From Mallotus nudiflorus (Eukaryota > Streptophyta > Magnoliopsida > Malpighiales > Euphorbiaceae), in the NCBI GenBank assembly GCA_947683625.1, contig CANTUR010000113.1:2169001-2233000 (forward strand): a DNA stretch of 64,000 bases, given 5' to 3'. This document shows positions 35,140 through 46,989 of this stretch, piece after piece. A program made the position numbers and the translations under genes. The notes under the pieces are model-generated. The model was not told the origin of the DNA. It was given only the letters and a program-made list of their open reading frames with translations, and did no database searches. Each line of letters starts with the position of its first letter. Within the stretch, counting starts at the first letter, position 1.

Positions 35140-36994
35140 ATGGCTCCTAGAGAAGAAATTAGCTCTAACCTTTTTATGTCCAACGTAGATAGCGAATTGC
35201 TAGGCTGGTATCGGCGGTGGTTCTGCATCCACGCCGATTATGCCCTCCACACTGTAGATAGAAGGTTTAGGGCGCATACCCCTTTATCGGGGCTAAGTAG
35301 ATTAGTAGTGTACTTCGACCAGTTAGAGGGGGGGTCTGAAATTTTCCTTAAATCCCTTTGTCAATGACTTTTTTAATAGGAATAACATTGTGCCCGATCG
35401 GCTTCATCCGAATAGTTATAGGATACTGACCGGGTTCCTCCAGCTGATGCATGAAGAGGGTAGGGTTCCTGATCTAAATGTCCTCCGGTATTTGTATAGG
35501 CTGACTAGGAAGAAGGGAGAGCTGATGTTCTCCCTTTCGGCTGTACCTAACCATTCACTTTTTGTTAAACTTCTGAATCTCCATAAGAAGTGGAGATACC
35601 ATTTTTTCGTTATGGAGCATCAATCGGACTTTCTAGATGTCCGGAGGATGTGGTCGGACGAGTGTCATAAAGTGACCCGTCCAGCAAAACTTTCTGATCC
35701 TAATACGGAGTTAGTTTTGTGGCTACATCTAGATGGACTCGCCGAAGCTCGATCCGCGGAAGATGCGTCCTGGAGGTATCAGTGGAGAGTTTGTCCAAGT
35801 CGCAACCATTCCCCTAGTATGATTATTTTGCTTTGAACTTTGTTTTGTTTGACTAGTCTTATTTTTTCATCTGTAGATGGCTGACTCTTTTGATTTTACG
35901 GGCAGGATTCCCCTAGTAGATGAGCCAGCAGCAGTGGAGGAGGGCCGAAATTCTCCTTCCCCAGAAACTGAGGCTCCTCCGGCTTCGGAGGCTATTTCTG
36001 CCAACCCCAAGGGCAAGGCACCAGTGGAAAGTAAGCGGCTAGAGTGGGTCGGGCGAAGAAAAAGGTGGCTAATCGACACAGGGTCAGATGTATAAGGGCT
36101 AGACGAAGAGATTTACGTCCAGCGCCCTTGGTTATCTGGTTGTCCGGATATGCGGGGCTGGATATTGAAAAAGATGAAGCCCCCGAGCATCTCCAACAGT
36201 CAAGTACGGGACCAGTACGCCGAGTTGCTGTGGTTACCTGGTGACATGCAGCGTCGGTCGGAAGAGGGACCAGACGGATTGCTAGATTCCATGATCAGCC
36301 AGTCATTGGAGGTAAGGGAGTTTCTACTACTTGATACAATTGTTGTAGTGGATTCTTGACTAAGTTGCCTGGTTATTTTTAGCAGATAACTCAGGCCTTA
36401 CTGCTGGTGAAGGATCAGTACTTCTACTTGAAGAGCCGGTACAACTTAAAGGAAACTGAGGTGGAGACGATAGCTATAAATTTTGAGAAGAAACTGGATA
36501 GCGCCAAGGCAGCTCTGGAGCACTGCCAGATGAGATACACGGAGGCCAAATCTGATGCAAAAGCAAATCAAAAAAAGGTTTCTGAACTGGAATATAACCA
36601 AGCCCAACTGACAAAGAGGATCGTGGAGCAGGATCTTCAGATTGATGAGCTTTAGGGGAGGCTGGCGGAGCTTGAGAAATCTCGTGCGAATGATAAGAAG
36701 GCATATCAAAGCATGGTAGGGGGGTTTCTTAAGGTGTACCGGGCTAAGTGCAAAAGGATCCTGCTCTCTCAAGACTCAGGATTGGACTTAGGGGCCTTAG
36801 ATCGAATAACCCTAGTCGATCTAGCCAGGCTTGCTGCAAAGGAGGACGCCTGTCAAAAAGCCAGTTCCTTTCCTGTGAGGGAGTCTAAAGAGGTCGATGT
36901 TATAGCTGGGTCTGGCGAGCGTCTAAAGGCTGCCGATGTTGCTTCCCCCTCAAATTCCTGGACTGTGGTACCGGGTGTTCAAATACTAGAGTAG
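35140..36994 (+). pseudogene. antisense gene of the Gypsy/Tat element (three exons, damaged)
   Basis: This gene is encoded opposite to gag-pol. Exon 1 (35140-35816) starts MAPREEISSNLFMSN and contains PNSYRILTGFLQLMHEEG, a pattern like the plant 'putative gypsy type transposon' domain (PF04195). A frameshift near 35330-35365 separates the two halves. The intron at 35817-35876 (GTATGA...CTGTAG) leads to exon 2, starting MADSFDFTGRIPLVDEP and rich in Pro, Glu and basic residues. A second intron at 36312-36385 (GTAAGG...TAGCAG) leads to exon 3, a coiled coil (LKETEVETIAINFEKKLDSA and onward) with one in-frame stop at 36653, ending near residue motif VVPGVQILE. Antisense ORFs of this kind are known from Tat-lineage elements such as Grande and Retand; their function is unknown. 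Confidence 0.75.
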
Positions 36995-37461
36995 ATATGT
37001 ATAGGTTGATGTGTATCTTATATCTCTTTTTTTTTTAACCAATCATGTGTAAAGACATTCTTTATCAATGAAGACACTTTTTATTATTGAATCAGATTGG
37101 GTATTTGAGTACATGATTACTGATAATATTTCCTGAGAGAGTCTGAGTTCCAGAACCTCGATAGTTCTCTACCTCCTGTTTCTCTTAGTCTGTACACCCC
37201 CTTTGTTGTGCATTCTGAGATCTAATACGGGCCTTCCCAATTTGGACCTAATTTACCAGTGCCCGAGGTGCCTTTGCCAATATCTGCTCTTTTGAGTACC
37301 TAGTCACCCATCCTGACATTCTCTGTTGGTTTACGCAGATGGTGGTACCGGGTTATTCTTTGTCAATATGCCTCAGTCGTTGCTGCCGTTTGTTCTCTCC
37401 GTTCCTTTTGTGCGTCAAGGCATATCCGTGCGTTAACGCTATTAATGGCGTGGTCGAGGTC

Positions 37462-38112
37462 TTAGTTTACTTGGTAACTTGGGGACCCAACCTCCACTGA
37501 AATTATTGCATCCATACCATAAGTCAGTCTGAATGGTGTTTCACTAGTGGATGATTGGGGTATGGTTCTGTAGGCCCATATTACGTTATTCAGCTCTTTG
37601 ACCCAGTTCCCTTTCTTATCATCAAGTCTTTTCTTTAACCCCTGCATAAGGATTCTGTTGGTGACCTCAGTTTGTCTGTTCATCTGCAGGTGAGCTATTG
37701 AGGTAAAGTGCAGTTTTATTCCAAGGTCTGAGAAAAAACTTCTAAACTTATGGTTGTCAAACTGTTTGTCGTTGTCTGTAATTAAAGTGTGGGGGATGCC
37801 GAATCTGCAAATGATTTCCTTCCAGAAAAAGTGTCGTATCCGAGCTTCTGTGATGGTTAGGACTGCTTTTGCTTCTACCCATTTTGTAAAATGGTCAATG
37901 GCCACGATTAAGAACTTTTTCTATGAGGTAGAGGGAGGAAAAGGACTCAGGATGTCCATCCCCCACATGGCGAAAGGCCAAGGGCTGCGGATGGGATGTA
38001 GAGGCTGAGAAGATTTATGGCTAAGTCGGGCATAGTGTTGGCACTGGGGACATGATTGTGTTAGCTGCTGGGCATCCTTAGACATGGTGGGCCAGTAATA
38101 CCCTTGGAGCAA
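37462..38112 (-). pseudogene. integrase, minus-strand Gypsy element
   Basis: The zinc-binding part has CPQCQHYARL. After a stop the catalytic core keeps the DDE set: Asp in AIDHFTKW, Asp in ITDNDKQF, Glu in RQTEVTNR. The usual DNGTQF and NGQ contexts are altered. It then continues WAYRTIPQSSTSETPFRLTYG to a stop at 37462. Integrase inserts the cDNA copy into the genome. The break near 37910 makes this copy non-functional. Confidence 0.85.
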
Positions 38113-38346
38113 AGCCTTTCTAGTGAGCGAATAGTGGGACTCATGTGTACCATAGATTCCTTCGTGGATTTCTCGGAGTATGTAATTTCCCTCCTCTGAG
38201 GAAACGCACTTTGACCAGGGGTGCGACAGGGATTTTTGGTAGAGCTCCCCTCGGTGGACGGAATAGTGGGCTGCTTTGGCCTTGAGCTTCTAAGCTTGCA
38301 GCTTGTCTTCTGTGACTGTGCCATGCTCAAGATATTGGATTATGGG

Positions 38347-38900
38347 CTATATCCATTCCGAGACTACTTGTGTTATGAAAACTTCAGTATCCTTTGTGTT
38401 GGGACTGGTTAGTGATTCAGTGAAATTCATATCCCTAAATGCTTGACTATTCTCGGCTACTGATTTAGCAAAGTAATTGGCCTCATTGTTGTCTTCCCTA
38501 GGAATCTGGATGATCTTCCATTGGCCTCCGTCTTGCTCGATGTGTTGCAAAAGTCGTTTGGCTTTGTCTATGTACTTGGCAGTGCAAGTATCTTTGACTT
38601 GAAATGATTCACTGACTTAGTTGACTACTAGTTGGGAATCTGAGTGTATGATGAGGTGTTCGGCCCTGACTTCAATGGCTAGCTTCAAACCTGTGATGAG
38701 TGCTTCGTATTCGGCTACATTGTTGGTGGCATTATACTCTATGCGGACTGCGTACTGGATATGAACTTTATGTGGCCCCTGAGGCTTATTCCCACGTCGA
38801 AACCCTGAGCTGAGGATGCTCCGTCAACATAGAGCATCCATTCTGGTAGCTTGGTCAAGGCTATATCTTCCAGAGCCATTTCTTGTACAAAATCTACTAA
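38347..38900 (-). pseudogene. second (Tat-type) RNase H domain
   Basis: The minus strand reads MLYVDGASSAQGFD near 38850, EYEALITGLKLAIE near 38710, IIHSDSQLVVN near 38650, and QIPREDNNEANYFAKS near 38480. These are the ordered blocks of an RNase H fold. It is distinct from the RT-linked RNase H upstream. A second RNase H is a marker of Tat elements. There are stops between the blocks. Confidence 0.75.
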
Positions 38901-39330
38901 CACCTGAGCTTTCATCTGTTGTCGGGGCTTGTAATTAATATCAAACTCGTCGAGTTAGACTGACCATTGCACTAGCCTGCCTGAAGTCTCTGGTCTGTGT
39001 AATATTTTTCACAGCAGGAAACTGGATCGGGCTATAATATGATGAGCTTGGAAGTAGTGCCGAAGCTTTTGAGAAGCATGAACTACAGCTAAGGCTAACT
39101 TGTCCAGCATGGGGTGTCAAACTTCAGGTCCTCGGAGTATCTTACTGACATAGTAAACAGGGCTTTTCTGGCTTCCCTCCTCCCTTATCAGTACTGAAGC
39201 AATGCATTCTATGCCAATAGAGAGGTATAAGTATAAGGTCTCATTTGGTATTGGACGGTTGATTAATGGTGGGGAAGACAAGATTCTTTTAATTTCTTCA
39301 AATGTTGCCTGGCAATCAGTGGACCACTAA
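38901..39330 (-). pseudogene. RT-linked RNase H domain
   Basis: Fragments include SPVYYVSKILRG and KLALAVVHASQKLRHYF on the minus strand. These are the typical RT-connection and RNase H words of Gypsy elements. Stops and a frameshift are present. Confidence 0.7.
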
Positions 39331-40475
39331 AACTTGCTGGAACTTTTGAGAGCTCTAAACAATGGTAGACATCGCCTAGCCGAGCAAGAAATAAAATGCC
39401 CCAGTACGGTTATTCTACCATTTAGCTTTTGTATATCGCGGATGCTCTTCGGTGCTACCATGTTGAGTATGGCTTCCATTTTTTCTGGGTTGGCTTTAAT
39501 GCCTCGGTGAGAAATCATGAACCCCAGGAACTTGCCTTCCTGGACTCCAAAGACGTATTTATCAGGATTCAACTTGATCCTAGATTGGCTTAGTAACTGG
39601 AGGACTCGATCCACGTCCGTTGGGTGATGCGCTAGGTGCTTGCTTTTGATGATGATGTCATCCATATATACCTCTATGCTGGTTCCAATCTGGCTCTAGA
39701 GGACTTGATTCATTATTCTTTGGTATGTGGCTCCAACATTTTTCAGTCCGAAGGGCATCACCTTGTAGCAGTACAACCCTTCATGCATGATGAAGGACGT
39801 TTTCTCTTGATATTCTTTCTTCATCGGGATCTGGTGATAACCTTAGGTAGCATTTATGAAGCTATATAAGTCGTGGCCAGTGGTGGAATCGATGAGCTAA
39901 TCAATCGTTGGTAACAAGTAGTTGTCTTTAGGGCATGCTCGATTGAGGTCAGTGTAGTCTACACACATTCTGTACTTCCCATTTGCTTTTTTAATGAGTA
40001 CCATGTTGGCTACCTAGTCCGGGTGAGTAACCTCTTTAATGAACCCGGCTGCCAATAGCTTCACCGTTTCCTCGGCAATGATCTTTTATCTTTCATAGGC
40101 AAAAGTTCTTTTCTTCTGTGCTACTGGTTTGGCACCTGGTTTGATATTTAGGCAGTGACAGGCAACCCGCGGGTCCACGTCGACAATCTCGGAGGCTTGA
40201 GAAGCAAAATCCTTTGAGTTTCTGGTAAGGACATCCCTTATTGTGTCTTTGATGTTCTGATCAAGGGCATTGCCAATTTTCACAGACTTTCCTCCCCTGA
40301 TTCGCAATGTCTCCGTGTCTTCCACTGGTTGTGGGTCAATGCCTTGCTTCTTAACTTCCCATGCCTCTAAATGAAAAGCCTCTGCCAAAGACTTCATGGT
40401 CATCTGATAGCATTGTCTGGCCATTTTTTGATCTCCCCTAATAGTAAGGGTCCCCTTCTTGACCAAAATTTTCAT
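39327..40475 (-). pseudogene. reverse transcriptase, minus-strand Gypsy element
   Basis: The frame opens with a linker ending CLNIKPGAKPVAQKKRTF at about 40120. Then come broken blocks with VDYTDLNRACPKDNYLLP, CYKVMPFGLKNVGATYQR and the catalytic VYMDDIIIKSK (YMDD at 39657-39668). The end FLGFMISHRGIKANPEK follows, then the thumb region. It would copy element RNA into DNA. In-frame stops (for example near 39860-40080) show it is inactive. Confidence 0.85.
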
Positions 40476-40481
40476 GGTTAA

Positions 40482-40800
40482 TTACCGGATGCTGGTGACT
40501 GCATCTGCTTCGTAAAGTACCAGCCATCCTATTATCCCATTATAGGCTAGTGGTATGTCTACCACGTTGAATGGAGTCTGGACGATTTTTATTTCCTCAT
40601 CCTCTTGGTTTCCGAATTCTAGGTCCAGATTGACAATCCTCATTGGTTGCACCGTTCCCCCATAAAAACTAGTGATGGGGTTCTGGATGGCCGTTAAGTT
40701 GGTGATGGAGCCGCCCATAGCTTTGTACGTATTCTAAGATAAAACATTGATAGCACTCCCACTATCAACCAGTAGCCTTTTGACCTGATACTTATTTATG
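40482..40800 (-). pseudogene. aspartic protease, minus-strand Gypsy element
   Basis: LLVDSGSAINVLS on the minus strand keeps the D-S-G active site (40758-40766). A stop follows within a few codons, then SFYGGTVQP and FNVVDIPLAYNGIIGW of the protease fold. It would cleave the Gag-Pol precursor. Confidence 0.75.
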
Positions 40801-40810
40801 CATGCAGTTA

Positions 40811-42073
40811 TCACCAGGGCATCACTGTGAGGGTGATGTAATGCAAATTGTCTTTCGGGTTGAAAATGCTGTCGCTTTTCCCAGGTATCATTTTTTCTCC
40901 TCTACTATACTTTAACCATTTCCCGATGTTTTCTCCTCCTACAATCATGTTGATTGTCCTAATTGGTTCTTTCCTAGCTTTCTTTGCCTCAGCTTTGTCA
41001 TGGTCATAGTTTTCTGGGTTTTCGAATCTCCTCGACGCGTCAGTGAAATTATCAAGCTTTCCCCGCTGCACTAGTTTTTCTATGGCACTTTTCAGTTCTC
41101 TGTAGCCTTCTATGTTATGGTCATACTCTCTGTGGTACTCACAGTACTGGCTTCTGTCACGAGTAAATCTCTGACTTGGGCTGATTCTCTTGGCCGGTGT
41201 AATCTCCACTCCATTCTGCCTGACCCACATGAGGATCCCAGATCGAGAGGTGTTCAGGGGTGTATATATGTCTGCTTCCCTATCAAATCTATCTGCCAGA
41301 GTTCTGAAATTTATTTTTGGGAAGCTTACTTATCTCTGTTTTGGCCATTCATCCTTGATCGATGGTTTGTCTTCTTTCCGACGCATCCTCTTATCTTTGT
41401 CCATTTTTATCATCCGGACCACTATCGCCATTGCCTCTACAAAGGTATTTGGCTCTTTAGTCATTAATTTATCTTTTAGCTTTCCGAGTCTAGTGCCATT
41501 TTTCAAAGCTTCTATGGCAACTTTATCAACGAGGTGCTCAATCTGCATAGCTATTTTATTGAAACGATCAAGGTAACTTCGTAGAGATTCGTCAGCCTCC
41601 TGTCGGCACATCCACAGGGTATTGATGTTTTTTGCGGGAGGGATATTAGTGATGAATCTGATATGGAACTGCTCCGCTAGGTCCTCAAAAGAAGTGACAG
41701 AATTCTCCAGGAGCCGATGAAACCATTTTTGGGCACTCTTTGTGAGTGTACTTGGGAAGACTCTGCATATGATTCCATCATTCATATTCTGGAGCAGCAT
41801 CTTTATCCGAAAAGTCGATATATGACTGATAGGGTCTCTTGTCCCATCATACTGATCAAGCTGCGGGATTCTAAACTTACTAGGAATCTCTGTTTGAATT
41901 ATTCTGCTGACAAACAGAGTTTTGCTATCCATCACCCATTCTTCTTCCTTTCTAGGTTTAGTCTGAGCTTTGTTCATTGCTTCCTCAACCTTCTGCGCTA
42001 ATTTTGAATCATCAAGAGCTGGGATGGATGAACTACACTCCCCTTCTGGTGCTTTACCCTTCCTTGTGCTCAT
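40811..42073 (-). pseudogene. Gag, minus-strand Gypsy element
   Basis: The first frame (41330-42073) opens MSTRKGKAPEGECSSS and has the Retrotrans_gag core with SAQKWFHRLLENSVTSFEDL and EQFHIRF. A stop separates it from a second frame (40811-41230) with the Tat-type zinc-binding block YCEYHREYDHNIEGY. The last ligand, usually Cys, is Tyr there. Gag would form the particle and bind RNA. Confidence 0.8.
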
Positions 42074-42587
42074 CCCTGGGGCTTGTCGGGGTGCTGTATT
42101 ATCATTATTTGAAGCCGGTTCATATGCCCACTCTGTATTATAGCGCTTAGCTATTGTTGCATCAAGGCTATTTGTGCCTGAATATTTTTTATCATGGCCT
42201 CTTTGCTTACTTGGTTAAGGCCGAGCGTTTGGGTTACGATGTTTAGGTTTGGAGTGGTTATTGCTAGCATTTTTAGTAGGCTTGGAAAAGGTATTGAGGG
42301 TATTGATCGATGGTGCTACAGTGAAGCGTAATACGGGAGATATGTGCCCAAGGACGGATATCTCAGGGTGTTTTCTAGAAGCGAAGGTACATGTCCGGAT
42401 GAGGCTCCAATATGTTGCAAGGTGGGCGGTGCTATTATTGTTGGGAAAGGGTTTGAAAGGTCAGTCAAAAGGATAGGTGTAGAAGGACTGGTGCCGACCT
42501 TAGGAATTTGGGCTGGAGGTGGGCTAGAAGTCATAGTGAAGGTGTCTTTAGCTTAGCAAGTAAATGAATGGCTTTTCCCAAGGAGTT

Positions 42588-42605
42588 CCCACAGACGGCG
42601 CCACT
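42588..42605 (-). other. primer-binding site, minus-strand Gypsy element
   Basis: Minus-strand TGGCGCCGTCTGTGGGAA lies within a few bases of the 5' LTR. TGGCGCC-type sites are usual in Tat and related Gypsy elements. Confidence 0.7.
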
Positions 42606-42997
42606 TGATAATTAATCTTCGGAACTCCTGGGCTAGACATCCTGTAAAGCACAAAACAGAGGGCAAGGTGAGAGGTAGGGGGAATCCCCACAAACACTCT
42701 GATGCCTAAGTTAGAGAATAGAAGCAGGGAGGAGGTGAGATAGCTTGAATGTGTGTGAATAAGATGTCCCCTTATAAGGGGTATAGGGTTCTATATATAA
42801 CAATACTCAAACCTGGGAGGAATGAGATTCCTTATGGATCAGTGAATCCTAATCTTTGTAGGAGAGTGTTCCTTCTTCGGTTAGGATTCCTCTTTGAGGT
42901 AGTTCCTTAGATGGATCTATCTTCTCTCTTGTCCATGTGTTCCTATTTAGGGGGGTAGAGGACCCCTAATTAGGTGGAAACATTCTAGATAGTATCA
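42606..42997 (-). repeat. 5' LTR of the minus-strand Gypsy element
   Basis: The 392-bp LTR has plus-strand ends TGATAATTAATCTTCGG and TAGATAGTATCA and is followed by CTTAT. Confidence 0.93.
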
Positions 42998-43002
42998 CTT
43001 AT

Positions 43003-43404
43003 AAATAACAATGTATAGATAATAACCATCACTTGCATAAAAATAATAGATCTTGCTCCCACTTGCATTTTAAGTTCCGAAAGTGAATTGTGAGAATTTG
43101 AAAGGAAACAATAGAATAAAGAAAAGCTTATGCGGGAAATTAATGGTCACCCTTATTTGGTGTAATGATATTATATTTCGGTAAGAAACTTAGAAAATTA
43201 GAATTTGATGTTTTGCCCTTCTTTTTATGGATACTAACATTGTAATATAATAATCATTTCAACTTGACTAAAAATCAAATTGTAATTATCTTTTATGAAT
43301 CGTTCAAGTGATAAAATGTATAAATATCAAATTTGAAGAAAGCAAGATTCGAATTCCCATCCCCTCTCCTCTTATGGTATTGGAAATTAACCATTTGTAC
43401 TATA
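43003..43404. other. AT-rich spacer
   Basis: No gene or clear repeat is visible. Confidence 0.5.
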
Positions 43405-44004
43405 GGTGTTTGTTCGGTAAAAAATAAGGGTGCGGAATCGGAATGAATGATTTTAATTTTTAGTATTTAGTTAATTAAAATTGATGTAGGAATAGGAATG
43501 CAATTCCCCCATCAATAGGAATCATCATTCCTCTCTTAGGGAATGACTTTTGATTGTTTTAAAAATCAAGTCAAATCAATTATAAATTGGTCGAATATTT
43601 AAATATTAATATTTATTTTTTAAATTTATAAATGAAACATATAAATTAATAAAAATATGTATTAAATATTTGAATAAAAAAATATTTATCAAAAGTAAAT
43701 AATTTTTATACTTTTTAAAAACATTATAATAATATTTTTATCAATAAATATTTTATAGTAAATAATTATAATATTAATTTTTAATATATAAAAATAATTA
43801 TAATGTTATTTTTTATATTAAAAAATAATTATAAAAATATTTTTTTATAAAAGAAATTTTAGTTATTAAATAATATTTAATTTTTATTTTCATTATTATT
43901 CCTTAGTGAAATCAAATATTTTTTTAAAATTTTCATTTATTTTTCCATTTTTTTCTATTTTTATTCTCATTCTGATTTTAATTTTAAAATATGAACCAAA
44001 CACC
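43405..44004. mobile_element. MITE-like element
   Basis: About 600 bp with imperfect terminal inverted repeats: GGTGTTTGTTC on the left and, reversed on the right, GGTGTTTGGTTC. The interior is non-coding and very AT-rich, with A/T-rich direct repeats. The flanks suggest a 3-base CTA/TAG-like target, but no clean duplication is visible. PIF/Harbinger or hAT origin cannot be decided. Confidence 0.55.
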
Positions 44005-45985
44005 CTCTAGTTAAAAAAAATTAAATTAAATTGTAGATGAAAAGATTGTCAAATAGACAAAAACAGGGTTTATCTTTATTCTGTTTACACTATGTTAACT
44101 ACGAGAAAAATAGTGAAAACACTACAATTTTTCTTTTTTTGTTTACTAAAGATGTTAATATGTTAAAACGCAGGGGATTGATGAATTTGAACGGACACCA
44201 TACTTCAGTGAGCACAACACAACACTTGTGCGTTAAGAAAATGAAAGGAAACAGATACAATCCAAGATACTGTCGAATTTTAGTACCAAACAGAATATTA
44301 TATGAAGCATACATAAAGTTCCTCCATGCAATTATATACCAACAGAAATGTAAAAGGAACTTTTATTTTTTAAAAAAAAAAAAAAAGAAAAGGAAATGTA
44401 AAAAGAACAGTTTTTGTGTCCTCAGGATCTATGAAGTTACATTTTTCTTTTTTTTTACTTGGGGAGGGGAGCTCAGCGGTTCGAATTGGCACAGATAACA
44501 TTCTAAGGAAGATGTCTTTACCGGAGATGTTTTCCCACCCAGTTCCCTTGGTCAGGGCCACTTTAGCATTAACAAGCATATGTAATATTCTTGGCTAAAT
44601 TGAAAATCATAAATTATCGCCTCACCAGTTTACATTATTAGTAGTAACTAAAATTTAATTGAAATTGAAAACATTTTAGTATGAATTAAAAATTACTGTA
44701 AAATTGAAAACAAATGAGAATATTAGATTAAAAAATGTCACAGATTTTTTAATATTTTAAAAAGTCACAGTTTTAAGTATGAAAATGTGTTTTTTTAACT
44801 TTAAGTATAAAAAATCTTTAATCATTTTTTTTTTTTTGAAGAACCTTTAATCGTAATTTTTTCTTAACTTTTGTAAAATTGATAATTCCCTCTTGTCAGC
44901 AAGATAGCTCATAAGTTGTTTTTTTTAAAAAAAAACTCGATACGGGATTCAGTATCATCGAAATAGGAAAAAAATTATTAGTTATTAATAGTTAGTATTT
45001 TAAAAATTATTTTCATTAATCACTATCAATAGTATATTTCATAAATTTAGTGAGGAGAATAGGAATTAAATCTAACACCTCTCTTTTTTAAGAGTAACTT
45101 CAATTATGATAGCTTATAAGTAGTTGAACTTTGAATATCTCGAAAATATAATGTAAGACGAACATAATTTGCTAGAAAGTGTAAATTTATTTAGGAATGG
45201 TTATTGTAACTTAAATTTCTCTTAAAATTAATAACGATCCAAATTTTGTACAAAAATAACTTAACAACTCATAAAATACATTTTATACATATACCAATTA
45301 TATTTCATATATTGATTTTAGTTCAAGAGTTGGGGTTATTTTGATCGAATGATTAAATTTTTATAAATATAGCGGAAAAATCAGACATCGAGCCGTTCCT
45401 TTCCCTCTCCTCTGTGTCGGCTAAAAAAATTTCCAGAATAAGGGGGAAAGAAAGGGTCTTGAGATTCTTACATGTCAAAGGTTGGTCCGTTCTTTTACGA
45501 TTTACTTCACCCTTTGCTGCAAGAAAAGAAGGATTGCAAATTTTATTTTATTTTTTGGTTTGAAAAGTGAAAAATTTAATTTCATGTCCATTTTTTTTTA
45601 TAGTAATTGTGCTTTTCTTTGGAATTTGAGACCCACTTCCACCTAATTATTTTCGGTACTTTTGATTTTCACATCCACTTTCATTACCTTTATTTTCAAA
45701 TATCACTATAGACTGCCCATTGTTTATGTTATGAAATATTTTTTGGGGTTTATTTTCATAAATACATAAAAATTAAAAATATTATCAAAAGCAACTTTCA
45801 CAAAAATATTTTTAAAACTATCTTATCTAACCTTTTTTTCCAAATATGAACCATTTTTCTTTCCTCGTTTATTTTTAAAGTATTGTCTTCTTTTTTTAAA
45901 TTTTTTTATAAATATTTTTTTTACTATCTTCATTTTTTCTTCTCAACATTTTTTTACTAAACATTTTATCTATTTTTAAGGTGTT
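44005..45985. other. AT-rich intergenic spacer
   Basis: I see no gene. Short frames here are low-complexity (runs of A or T near 44380, 44830, 45890). The sequence GAGCTCAGCGGTTCGAATTG near 44470 mimics a pol III B box but has no convincing context. Confidence 0.5.
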
Positions 45986-46204
45986 TATAGACATCCGATT
46001 TAGTCGGTCCATGTTAAGAGACGAATTAGAGATGCTCAGTTTTATCGGCCCATTGTTAAGTCCAATGATGAGAATGTGAAACTTGGACATGAGAATGAAG
46101 TCTGAATCTCTAGTGGAAAGTGGACTTGAAAGCCCAAAGCCTAAAAAGCCCAAAATCCAGCCCGATTATCCAAAATTGGCCCAAGCCCGCCTGGCTCAGC
46201 ACAG

Positions 46205-46325
46205 GCCCGAGCCAAAGGGGCGTTGCCTCAGTGCAATGAGGTGATCGCCTCTTTGGCAGCCGCCAATAAGGCGATCGCCTCATCACAGAGGCGGTCGCCT
46301 CATCGAAGAGGCACCGCCTCTATGG
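46205..46325. repeat. GAGGCGATCGCCTC palindrome cluster 1 (copy III)
   Basis: Contains GGTGATCGCC, a perfect GGCGATCGCC (46270-46279), GGCGGTCGCC and GGCACCGCC, each bordered by CTCAT or CTCTT words. It lies in the likely U3 or promoter part of the LTR. Confidence 0.85.
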
Positions 46326-46989
46326 CAGCCCACTTGCATTAAATGCAGCTGCAACCATGGTGGCCAAGTGGGGTAAGCCCCAGCCTCCAAACTTGATTCT
46401 TGTGTTAGATAGAGATTTTTGGGGAAGAGAAAAAGGCTAGAAAGGCTCATGATGAGCTAAAAGGCTTAGGGGCATGGGGAAGCTAAGGAATAAAAAGGAA
46501 AAAAAAGAGAGAAAGAAAAAGGAGGAGGCCATTATTGAAAAAAAAAAGAAAAAAAGAGAGGAGGGAGCTTTGAAAAGAAAACAACAGAGAAAGCAAAGAA
46601 AAAAAAACGTCCTCAAGAAAGAAGGTGAGATTGAGGCAAGGAAAAGTCCACTTTTACCTAAGAGAAGAAGGAAGAAGCCTGTGTCAAAAGTAGAAATCTT
46701 ATCCTAGCAAGGATCACAATCAAAACATCTCTGAGGGCCTCTCATTTTGGTAGGAAACTTGCACTCACACTTAACATGTTCTTCATTATGTGTTTTCTTG
46801 TTTGTGCCTGAATAAGCTATTAGTGTATTTTAGGTATATATCTAGTTTATCTTGCTTAATATCCCACTATATTAACGTGATCTTTGAACACTTTTGCATG
46901 TGGTTGTAGTTTGATGATTGTAGAGTGTGTTTATGCATGTATTATTACTTAAAGTAAAAGTTTGAATGTTTGAGAGTCAGAACCGACCT

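Larger units (their letters stand above)
33446..42997 (-). mobile_element. complete-length Gypsy/Tat-type LTR retrotransposon
   Basis: The 9552-bp element has LTRs at 33446-33836 and 42606-42997, with a CTTAT duplication. On the minus strand the 5' LTR (42606-42997) is followed by a PBS TGGCGCCGTCTGTGGGAA (ending near 42605), then gag, protease, RT, RNase H, a second RNase H and integrase. A tandem repeat and a G-rich polypurine tract (33837-33852) precede the 3' LTR. A second RNase H and a long region after integrase carrying an antisense gene are features of the plant Tat lineage. The pol frame has stops and frameshifts, so the element is not autonomous now. Confidence 0.92.

Noticed and set aside
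35867..36772. Minus-strand frames opposite the antisense gene exons
   Set aside because: They are shadows of the plus-strand exons. The plus strand has splice sites, a start and coiled-coil pattern.
44465..44490. Possible SINE/tRNA-like B box (GGTTCGAATTG)
   Set aside because: There is no matching A box at the right distance, no tRNA fold and no poly-A tail with target duplication.
44037..44498. 153-codon plus-strand frame
   Set aside because: It has a long Lys run from poly-A and a Phe run from poly-T, no domain, and weak start context. It is probably chance.
46474..46707. Lys/Glu/Arg-rich 77-codon frame in LTR copy III
   Set aside because: It is a purine-tract frame that copies I and II do not keep open. 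It is mentioned as a finding only for the tract itself.
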